DNA of 64,000 nucleotides from an uncultured Bacteroidales bacterium (GTDB taxonomy: Bacteria; Bacteroidota; Bacteroidia; Bacteroidales; Paludibacteraceae): NCBI GenBank assembly GCA_947164985.1, contig CAMUYI010000001.1:360004-424003 (forward strand), given 5' to 3'. The notes beneath the pieces are model-generated. The model did not search any database. It was not told the DNA's origin and saw only the letters and a program-made list of their open reading frames with translations. The translations under genes and the position numbers were made by a program. Of the stretch, positions 1 to 10,200 are shown in pieces. Each line of letters starts with the position of its first letter. Position 1 is the first letter of the stretch.

Positions 1-1
1 G

Positions 2-595
2 GCTAACTTCGTTCGTGGTCGTGGTGATATGATGGGTGTCAGCGGTGCGCTGAACGATCGTCGTGTGATCACCAACCCGGTGGATGAGTTTGCTCCGAAT
101 GATTTCGGTCTGTATAACATGGCCGGTAATGTGAACGAGTGGGTAATGGATGTCTACCGCGAGACCACGTCGCAAGAGGTTAGCGAGTATAACTCCTACC
201 GCGGTAATATCTACAGCCGTCCGGTATTGGATGAGAATGGTAAGTTCCAGATGGACTCCGTAGGTTGCATCAAGATCACTTGGGGTAAGGAGGATGATAA
301 ACGTGACGTGCTGGATGGTGACTTTGCCAGCCTGCTCGATACCGATTATCCTTTGGATACCGTGGGTGTTGAGAACCTGATGGAGGTGAAGGTTGATCCG
401 ACCGATATCCTGGCTCCGCGTATCACTAAGAAAGCGCGTGTTTACAAGGGCGGTTCATGGGCTGACCGTATCTACTGGCTCAACCCGTCTACCCGTCGTT
501 ACCTGGATCAGGATAAGTGCTCGTCGAAGATCGGTTTCCGTTGCGCAATGTCTACGCTGGGTGATCAGATCCCGGGTACTCCCATTGTGAAGTAA
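2..595 (+). CDS. GldJ-like lipoprotein, SUMF1/formylglycine-generating-enzyme fold (3' part)
   Basis: The reading frame is open from the left edge of the window, so only the last 197 residues are present and the lipoprotein signal is outside. The visible part is the C-terminal half of a sulfatase-modifying-factor (FGE/SUMF1) domain. It has GLYNMAGNVNEWVMDVYR near the start, KGGSWADR about 50 residues before the end, and a closing GFRCAM. NVNEWV followed by an insert containing YNSYRGNIY is typical of GldJ, a lipoprotein needed for gliding and for stability of the type IX secretion machinery; the GldK/PorK paralogue usually sits in a porKLMN cluster, which is not seen here. The downstream gene is gcvH, 34 bp away. 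The GldJ assignment is from remembered family motifs; another SUMF1-type lipoprotein is the main alternative. Confidence 0.65.
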   Translation, partial: ANFVRGRGDMMGVSGALNDRRVITNPVDEFAPNDFGLYNMAGNVNEWVMDVYRETTSQEVSEYNSYRGNIYSRPVLDENGKFQMDSVGCIKITWGKEDDKRDVLDGDFASLLDTDYPLDTVGVENLMEVKVDPTDILAPRITKKARVYKGGSWADRIYWLNPSTRRYLDQDKCSSKIGFRCAMSTLGDQIPGTPIVK

Positions 596-629
596 ATCAT
601 CAATTTGCAATTATAAATCATAAATAGAA

Positions 630-1004
630 ATGCAATTTCCTGCTGATATTCGCTATACAAGCGAACATGAATGGATTCGCGTAGAGGGTGATGAGGCCTA
701 TGTAGGTATCACGGACTACGCGCAGAGTGAGTTGGGTGAGATCGTCTTTGTGGATGTACCCACATTAGGCGAGACGGTAGGCCAAGGTGAAGTCTTTGGC
801 TCTATCGAGGCGGTGAAGACCGTGAGCGACCTGAATATGCCTGTTACGGGTGAAGTGTTGGAGATCAACGGCGCGCTGGATGCGCAGCCCGAGTTGGTGA
901 ACAACGATCCGTACGGCGAGGGATGGATTATCCGTATCAGCGTCAAGGATGCTGCTGAGTTGGATAAACTCATGGATGCGGCTGCTTACCAGGCTATTCT
1001 TTAA
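630..1004 (+). CDS. gcvH: Glycine cleavage system H protein
   Basis: A 124-residue protein of normal H-protein length. It carries the lipoyl-lysine in GSIEAVKTVSDLNMP (Lys63), preceded by the family signatures HEWI, VGITDYAQSELGEIVFVD and GEVFGSIEA, and followed by NNDPYGEGWIIRI. In the cytoplasm the lipoylated H protein carries the aminomethyl group from the glycine decarboxylase (P protein) to the T protein. No gcvP or gcvT is in the window, so it is encoded apart from its partners, or they lie upstream. It is followed by a strong intrinsic terminator and is probably co-transcribed with the gldJ-like gene, from which it is separated by 34 bp. Confidence 0.96.
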   Translation: MQFPADIRYTSEHEWIRVEGDEAYVGITDYAQSELGEIVFVDVPTLGETVGQGEVFGSIEAVKTVSDLNMPVTGEVLEINGALDAQPELVNNDPYGEGWIIRISVKDAAELDKLMDAAAYQAIL

Positions 1005-1024
1005 TAGTTAACAGCTAACGTTCC

Positions 1025-1056
1025 AAAGGGCGACCCGAAACGGTCGCCCTTTCTTT
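1025..1056 (+). terminator. Intrinsic terminator after gcvH
   Basis: AAAGGGCGACC, a CGAAAC loop, then GGTCGCCCTTT followed by CTTT. This is a perfect GC-rich stem with a T tract. Confidence 0.9.
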
Positions 1057-1122
1057 ATGCACCCTAAAATGCCATATTTAGGTTACAAAAGAAAGAAAAA
1101 TTACATTTTTTCTTACAAATTG

Positions 1123-1153
1123 TTGCATATTTTGAAAAAATATGTTATCTTTG
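1123..1153 (+). promoter_or_regulatory. Bacteroidota-type promoter of first giant adhesin
   Basis: TTG at 1123-1125, 20 bp spacer, TATCTTTG at 1146-1153. It matches the Bacteroidota consensus TTTG-N19-21-TAnnTTTG and lies about 50 bp upstream of the chosen start. Confidence 0.8.
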
Positions 1154-1205
1154 CGCCCCGATGTTATTTTATTACGGCGAATAATCACTAATGTTATTTA
1201 CAAAT

Positions 1206-4200
1206 ATGAAAAAACTTCTGTTGTTTTTGGTAGCTGTATTGGCTATGACCATGACACTCAATGCCCGCGTTGTGCTGATTGATGAGGGCTTTGAGAATGG
1301 TATTCAGGAGGATGTGTGGACGCAAGAGTGCGTTACCGGTCAGATGTTCTGGGCGGTGGAGGACGAAGCGGACGGTTTGAATCATCCTTCTTCAGTGGTT
1401 CAGGGTTCGAAGCGTGCGTATCTGCGCAACAACACCAGCGAGACGCTGGGGTATCAGACCCGTTTGATAAGCAAGGTGATGGACCTTCGTCCTACCCAGG
1501 TTTATCTGCCCGAGTTGAGTTTCTATTACGCCAATCCGAAATGGGGCGCTGACCGAGACACCCTGCGCGTGCTCTATCGTACGAGTGAGCGTGGCGCATG
1601 GAATGTGATGGCAGAGTATAGTGCGGCATCCGCCGATTGGCAGTTCGTTAAACTGTCCCTGCCCGGAGTGACGAAGACCTACCAGATTGCTTTTGAGGGA
1701 AAAGATAACCTCGGTCGCGGTATTGTGCTGGATAGTATCAAACTGCAGTCTGCGCCGGAGTGTTCTATCCCGGAGGATATTCTGGTGACCAACAAAGGAG
1801 CCGGTAGAGTGAATATCTCATGGTCTATGACCTATGATGCGTTCTTCTACGAGCTCTTGGTGACCAAGGATACGATTGACCCGTATGCAATTGATGAAGT
1901 GGAGGCTTCTACACCGGAGAAGATCGTTTATCATGGTAATGTCTATGATGGTAATAACTACGACCTGCCGTTGGAGCCGGGTGAGTTCTACTTGGTTTAT
2001 GTTCGCTCGAACTGCGGTGAGGAGATCAGTGCATGGAGCAGCGAGGCTTCCAAGGATGGCCCCTATGGTTTCCGCGTGCGCACTACCAAACAGGTGCCGT
2101 TTACGGAGAAGTTCAACTATGCGAAAGGCACCGTGCGTGATAGCGAGTGGACTTGGAAAAGCAATACCGGCAATACCAATCCGTATGTCAATTCTGCTAC
2201 ATTGGGTAATGCCCGTGCGCAATACTCGCCGGATACCACGGCTGCATTGATTTTCTCCGGAGGATCTACCACAAAGCCGGAAACAATGCTGCCGGCTGAT
2301 CGCTATGCCTATGTGGCGACTCCTGCTTTGACGGATACGACGAATGCCAATTTTCATGTCAATCAATGCCAAGTGCATTTCTGGAGCACAGTCTTTACCT
2401 ATACAGGACGTCAGTACGGCCGCAGTATCCTCGTCGGCGTAATGGATGATCCGGATGATATCGGTACGTTTGTGCCGGTGGATACCGTTACCGTTTGGGG
2501 AAACAAAACCTTTGTGGAGAGCATCGTGGACCTCGGTAGTTATGATGGCAACGGCGCCTATCTGGCGTTTGCTAGCATTTTTGACCGTGATAACCTCTTC
2601 TATCTGGATAACCTGACGGTAGAGTACCGCAAGCCGGTCAATAAGGTAACCAACGTTAGCGTTAATCCGCGTGATACCTATGCCGACATCACATGGGATG
2701 GCAATGCACCTTCATACAACGTGCTAATCACCAATACGGAGGTGAATCCGTCAAGTCCGGCGGCTTCGGCTATTGTTCATCAGGCTACGGTGCAGACCAA
2801 TCGTTATCATTGCGAAGGCCTTGAGCCGAACCATAGTTGGAATAGCCCGTACTATGTCTATGTACAAGCTGCAGGTCAAGAATGGTCCTATCGTTATCCG
2901 TTTGTGACCATTGCATCGCAGCGTGCTATTCCGTATAAGTTTGATTTTGAGGCAGGTACACCCAAATATCAAATTCCGGGCATGGGTTCTGCGGAATATG
3001 CTACAGGTTTGGGTGTTTTCAGTAACAGCGGTTCCTATCCAGCAGTGGAGATTGATTCCAAGAAAAGTTATGTGGGGGTCGGTTATCTGACTCTGAGCCA
3101 ATTAGGTGGTAAGGATAGCTGGATCACGCTGCCGATGGTAGAGAATCTTGATAGTGTGCAGGTTAAATTCTACCTGAGTGGGTATACTACCTTTGACCAG
3201 GCACATGCTTCGGTCGGTGTCATGACCAATCCGATGGATATCAATACCTATACCAAGGTGGCTGATTTCCACTTGAATACAACGGGCTATACACGTTGCT
3301 ATGCCAACTTCGAGAACTACAACGGACCGGATGGCGTAATCGCCATCGTTTGGGAGGATGTAGCCAACATGAGTAAGTCCACCAACAACTATATTGATGA
3401 GATTGTTGTGGAAAAACTGTCTGAATGCGTGCCTCCGACGAACATAGAGCTGGAGATATTCCCCGATTCCGTTACGATAAGTTGGGATGCTTCTGAACTT
3501 TCGGACGAATGGGAACTCTTCCTCTCTCGTGTTGCTTTGACAGATGCGCAACGCGCAAACAAGAGTCTGGAGGAACTGCAGCGCCTCTCGGGTATGGAAG
3601 TGGCGGAATTGCTCACATGGAATGACCCTTCGTCGAATCCGACTTTCGGTTTTGGTAATCTGGTCCCGCATGCAGATTATTACTTGTATGTACGTGCTAC
3701 CTGTGATCGTACATGGTGGTCGGAGATGGCTTTCCATACGCCTTGCCGTGATGAGGAATATCCATATAAAGAAAAATTTGAAACTTACAATGCGGGTAGT
3801 TCTATTGCCGGATGTTGGCAGTTTGCCGACTACTTAGGTGTGGGCTATCCTCAGATCTACCAGGCAGGTACAACGGCTTCGAGTAACAAAGTTCTGGAGC
3901 TCTATTCGTCCGGTACAACCCACCGCTCTATGGCGATTGTGCCTAAGGTGGAAGGTGAGTTGTCGAAGATGCTTTTGTCTTTCGATGTCCGTACGCTGTC
4001 AAGTTCAACCGGTGTTGTCATCGTCGGTACGATGGAAGATATCGAAATACAAAACACTTTTGTGCCCTTCGATACAATAGAGGTTAGTGGTAGTGAGTGG
4101 AAGAAAGTTCGTTATATTCTCTCGAATTATGAGTTGGCATACGACAATATTGCTATCACTTCCGGTATCGGAAATTTGATTATGAGTAGCGATGTGCTCA

Positions 4201-7200
4201 TCGACAATGTAGAACTGAAAGATCCGTCTTGTATCGATGCCTATGATTTCGTCCAGACCAATTATGCGCCGCACTCCATCGATCTGTCGTGGAGCGGCCG
4301 TTCGGATAATGACCTGTGGCAACTCACCGTGCTTACATCCAATGCGTCAATCAACTCGGTGATGAACCGTACGTATAAACCGTCGGCTGTTGTGGTAGAA
4401 GATACCTTGGTTACCGGTCAGAACTTCTCGCTCTCCGGTTTGCAGGCTCAGATGAACTACTATGTCTATGTCCGCACGCTTTGTGGCGATAGTGTTTGGG
4501 CTTATGCACCGGTACATACAACCTGTGAGTTGTTAAATCCCAATAAAGCAAACAAGGAAACCTTTGAGTCGTATGCAACCGGCTCAGGTAGTGTTCCGGC
4601 ATGTTGGACGGTCGGAAACTGTGCGACCAGCTCTACTTATATGACGGATAGCTATAAGCCGTATGTCTATTCTTCTTCTACCTATGCTTCGTCCGGAACG
4701 AATGTCTTGCGTTTCAATGAAGAGAGTTATTACGGGCCGGTATGGGCTGCATCGCCGGAGATTCAGTGCGACACGATGACTTCGCTCATCGTCTCCTTCT
4801 CCTTCTATTGCAGCACTTCCTATTGGGGCGTATTCGGTGTGATGACCGATCCGACGGATCTGCATACCTTTGTGGCGATTGACTCCGTTCAGGGATCGGC
4901 AAGCAAAGTGCCGATGTCCTATGACTTGAGTGAGTACGCTTCGGTCATTCCGGCTTCGGCGAAGTATTTCGCTTGGCGCGGAAGATACGGCGCAGGTGAC
5001 TTGTTCTATATCGATGATGTATCCTTCATCTCCAATGCTTGTCCGATGCCCAAACCGAGTATCTCGGATCTGACGACTAGCAGCGTACGTGTCAGCAGTG
5101 GTCTGCGTACCAGCGATGATTGGATCTTGCTGGTAACGAACTCGCCCATCTCGGATGAGGATCTGGCGAAAGATGACTATGTCGTACCCAGATCACAGAT
5201 CGTTTATCTGGATACGCTGGATCGCCGCTCGCAAATCGTGCCCGGCCTGGAAGGACAGACGAAATACTATATCTATGCGGCTACGCTCTGTGATTCTGTC
5301 ACACAATCGCAGTGGAGCCAACTGACCTTTACAACGCCCTGCCAGGCCTTCACGCCGGAAGCGATGGGTACAATCACCTTCTCTGAAAAGGAAGGCTTCA
5401 CCACTGGAACTTCGGGTGAGATGCCGTGTTGGACCAAGGGTAGCAAGACCAGAACCGCTTCGGCGACCTATCAGCCCTATGTAACCAATACTTCGTCCTA
5501 TCAGCATAATGAGAATAACTATCTGTATTTCTATGATTATGTATCCGGAACCTCTACGGTGAACGTAGGTGCATATGCTATTATGCCGGCTCTGGATGTC
5601 GATTCGATCACTAAGTATCAGGTTAATTTCTGGGGCCGCGGTTCTTCGACAGCTACCTCGCACAGCCAGATCATCGTCGGTGTTATCACCGATCCGAGTG
5701 ACCTCAATACCTTTGTGCCGGTAGATACGCTCAATCTCAGCCATTCTGCTTGGGATCCGTATAGCGTAGGCTTCGAGAAATACGATGGTGACTATATGGG
5801 TAATATGGGTACGAACATTATGTTCCTTTCTGATTTCGGTGTGACGAACTATGCGTATATATCCGAAATCTCGGTAGAACTCATTCCTCATTGCCGTCCT
5901 GTCGGCTCGTTCTCGGTAGATAGCGTAGGCGAGAATGCAGCGATTATCAGTTGGAAGGGCTATCAGGATACCTATCGTGTCTTGGTGGCTGACAAAGTGC
6001 TGTCTGATGCCCAGAAACCGAAATACCACTATCTGAAGGATACGATTGTCGATCATTCGGATAATGTATTGCTCACTAACTTGAAACCGGCATCCGATTA
6101 TTATGTCTATGTGCAAGGATTCTGCGGAGATGGAGATAGTACGGCTATTTCAGTCACCTATGCTTCCTTCAAGACGGAATGTCCTACACAAGGTGGCTCC
6201 CCGCTGCCGTTCTTCGAGGACTTTGAGAACTATCATGACGGTGATCTGTCCTTCGGATGTTGGCAAGGAGCGGATTATAATGGTTCCAGTTATCCGAAGA
6301 TTGAAGATAGGACAACCGGTGCAACCAGTGGACTGTTGCAATTAGAGTTATGGTCCACCGGCACGAGTCACCGCTGTGTAGTGATGATGCCGCTTATTGA
6401 CGCGGACTTGGCAGATTGTCAGTTGTCGTTTGATACCCGATCCTGGAGTAGTAGTGCAACAACTCCTTCTGTGCTTTATGTGGGCACGATGTCTGATATT
6501 GCTGACCAGACAACCTTTGTGCCCTTTGATACGGTATATAACACCGGTGGAGAAGTTTTCAACCATGTTGTGCTGAATCTGGCGGATTATGAGTTGGTGC
6601 ATGATTATATTGCCTTCTCATCCGGTTTGGGTGCTACATTGGAGATGAGCAGCGATGTGATGATTGATAACGTCTCTTTGGAGCGCGTAGCTACATGTAG
6701 TACGCCGAAATTGAAGTTGCTCAACACCACGTTCAATTCGGCTGAACTGCAGATTAATCCGGGTCAGAAAACCGATAGCCTGTGGGAAGTAGTGGTAATC
6801 ACCGAAGCGGAATATCTCCTCATTGGCGATATCGCGCAGTACCTGGATACAGCCGCTAAGATGACGCTGGATACCACGCATGTGGTGCTGACCGGCTTAC
6901 AGGATGCCACCTCGTATTATGCCTTCGCACGTACGATTTGTGGTGCAGAGGATAAGAGCTCATGGGTGCGCACTCCATTGAAATTCAGTACACAATTCTA
7001 TTATGATGAGAGCTATTCCTTTGGATTTGAGAAAGGTGCTGAATTATGGCAACGCAGTATGTATTCGGTGAGTGATAACTATTACCTGCATCCGGCATTA
7101 GTGGCTGATCGGGATGCTATCGGCGCAGAGTCGCAATCATATCTCTATTATCCGCATAGTTTGGAGAATACAAGTGAAGAGATATATGCTTGTACGGGTA

Positions 7201-10200
7201 AAGGCGCTTTGCGTATGCAGGCAGACGATGATTTCTATGGAGAATATATCATCTTCCCGACCGTAGGTGTAGCGCACGATCGTTCGTTCGAATTCAAGAT
7301 GCGTTCCGGCTATCTGAATCAGACCTATCATCCTGTTGCTTCTGTAGATGCACAGGTGGAGATAGGTACGATTGATAAAGAGACCAATTTTGATACGTAT
7401 CAACCTATGGCTACTATCCGTATTGATCGTCTGGCTACCAACAAACAAGGTACATCCAGAAATAAATATCTCTATAATACCTATACGATTGATTTGGATT
7501 CGGCTACGATTGCTACCAAGCAGATTGTCTTCCATATGCCTAAACAGCCGAATGACAGTACTTGTCTGTTCTTCGATGATGTCCAGTTGGATACCAAGAA
7601 GGGCTTTAGCTTCGTAGCTATCAACAAGATCATCGCGAGTGGTACCAGCGCGTTGGTAGAATGGGCGAATATCGGTGGTCCGTGGAATCTGACCATTAAG
7701 AATGCATCCGGCCAGACCGTGGCTTCTTTCACCAATCTGAATACTACATCGCAATTGGTCGAGAATCTCGACCCGCGTACAGATTACACGGCTACTTTGA
7801 CTCCGGCTTCTGTTCCTTCAGCTGCGAAGAGCTATATTACAACCGATAAGCTGTCATTCCGTACGCTCTGCCAGGCGATGGAGGCGAATGTGAACGAAAA
7901 TGAGTTCGTTTGGAACTTCGACAACACGTATGATTGGGAGCGGAACAATATCTTGGCCGGTGATGCCTATGACTCGCTGTACTACAAGCCCGGTTGCTTC
8001 GAGGTCGGCGTTACCTATAAGAAACCGGTTAACGGTTATCAATGGTTGATTCAACGCAAGGGTTATGAGTATGTAGGTCCGATGACGACGTATAACTCCT
8101 CTGCTCATATAGAGGTAGGACGTAATGACAGTCAATCGCTCCGTGTAAGTACTGCTACCAATGCCGCTAACACGTATTTCAATTCGTACATCATTCTGCC
8201 GGAACTGAACTGTCTTCTGGATACGATGATGATTGAGTTCTACGGACGTTGCTTCGTGAACTACGACGAGACGCATACTTCTCTTACTACTCGCGGTAAG
8301 ATAGCGAATGCTACGTATCTCGGTAGCGCGTACAGCCAATCCATCGTGGTCGGTACATTGACCGATCCGGCTGATTTCAGTACCCTGCAAGTCATTGATA
8401 CGCTCACCTATTCGTATACCGATTTGACAACTGCTACGAATGTCAATAACGATCCGAACCATCTGCGTTATTGGGAGTTGATGCGTACGCCGCTTACGGG
8501 GGCACAAGGTAAGTATATCGTCCTCTTCCAACCGGCGCCGGGTGTCTTCTACCTCGATGATCTGGGTGTCAAACCGATTGGTAATACGCTCTTTGCGCCG
8601 ACTAACACGCAGACTACGAATATCACGGCCACTACGGCTACCGTATCGTGGAGTACGCACCAACCGGAATTGCCGGCAGTAGTGGTATTGCTTGGCGCAA
8701 TGGGAGAAGAGATCTCTCGGATGACCGTCAATGGTACCTCCTATGAATTGACCAACCTCGATCCGGCGATGAATTACCAATGGTATGTATATCAAACGCG
8801 TGGTACAGAGCAGTCGCAAGCATCGAAGCCTTTGGCATTTGCTACCGAATGTGTGACGGTGACACCGGCATACACCTGTGGTTTCGAAGTAGAAGAGGGA
8901 TGGAAGACGATTGAAGGTCAGAAAAATTACACCCAGATGCTCTGCTGGACCTATAATGATGCCGTTCAACATGAGTGGAAGAATGCGAACTACGATCCGT
9001 ATAACCAGGCTAATACGAACGTGAATGCTTATGCATATTCGGGTACGCAGGCCTTGGTAATGCATGCTTTATCTGGTACTCGTGTGTCGTATCAACCGTA
9101 TGCCGTAATGCCGCAGATGGATGTCACGGCTTACGATACGCTCCAAGTAATGTTTATGATGCGTCCGGCATATGTATCCGCGAAGAATGACTCCGTGGTT
9201 CAAACCTACACCGGTGCAACCTACTCCAAGTCAGTCATTGTCGGTACGATGACAGACCCGAATGATGTGGCGACGTTTATGCCGCTGGATACCGTCACCT
9301 ACGATGGTACCCTTACATTGGCAGATAAGGCAACGCCGGAGAATGATTATCTCTTCCAGCAGATGAAGGTCGAACTCGTTGGAGCTACCGGACCGTACGT
9401 GACGTTCATGACTTCCTTTAAAGAGAAGGGTGGTACGGCATCGAAGAGCGAAGATTATATCTGGATAGATGATATTTCCTTCGAGCATAAGCAGGAGTGT
9501 AAGGATCCGACCGATTTGGTAGCATTGATGATAGGTTCTGTGCATGCCGATCTCCATTGGAATGGTATCGATTCTGCCGGTAGTTATATACTGCAAGTAT
9601 CAACCGATCCGTACTTCGTGGATGAAGAAGCCTTTGTAATGAACGGTGAGGTGAAGACGAATACGGCGCGCGTAGAAGGTCTCTTGCCGCAAACTACCTA
9701 TGTATGGCGTGTTCAGGCGCTTTGCGGTGAGAAATGGGGCGAAAGTAGTTTCTCGCAGAAAGCAACCTTCACTACCTCGCGTAGTCCGTACTTCCTCGAG
9801 GAGTTCAATACCTCGGTAAGCAACAACGAGTGGATTTTGAGTAAGTCGCATGCAGATAATATCGTAGATAAAAACGGTACGATCATTCGTGGTCTCGATC
9901 AGTGGAGCTTCAACCGTACAACCAATAGCTTCGGCCTGCAGGGTCCGCACTATGTAGCTGCCGGACATTCGGCTGATTACCATTGGCTCGTTACGCCGAA
10001 CTTCTACTTGCCGGAGAGTGACAGTGTACATTTCTCTGTGGATATAGCGCTGACAGCTTGTAATACGGCGCATACCGTGACCAGTAATCCTGTGACGGAT
10101 AATGATATGAAGGATGATTATTACTTCATGATTATCATCTCTGATGATGGCGGTGCTACCTGGAAGAGCGAGAATATCCTCGCTAAATGGCAGAACACCA

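Noticed and set aside
1191..1205. Earlier start codon of the first giant adhesin
   Set aside because: It adds MLFTN before an already complete signal peptide; the ATG at 1206 gives the normal MKK start.
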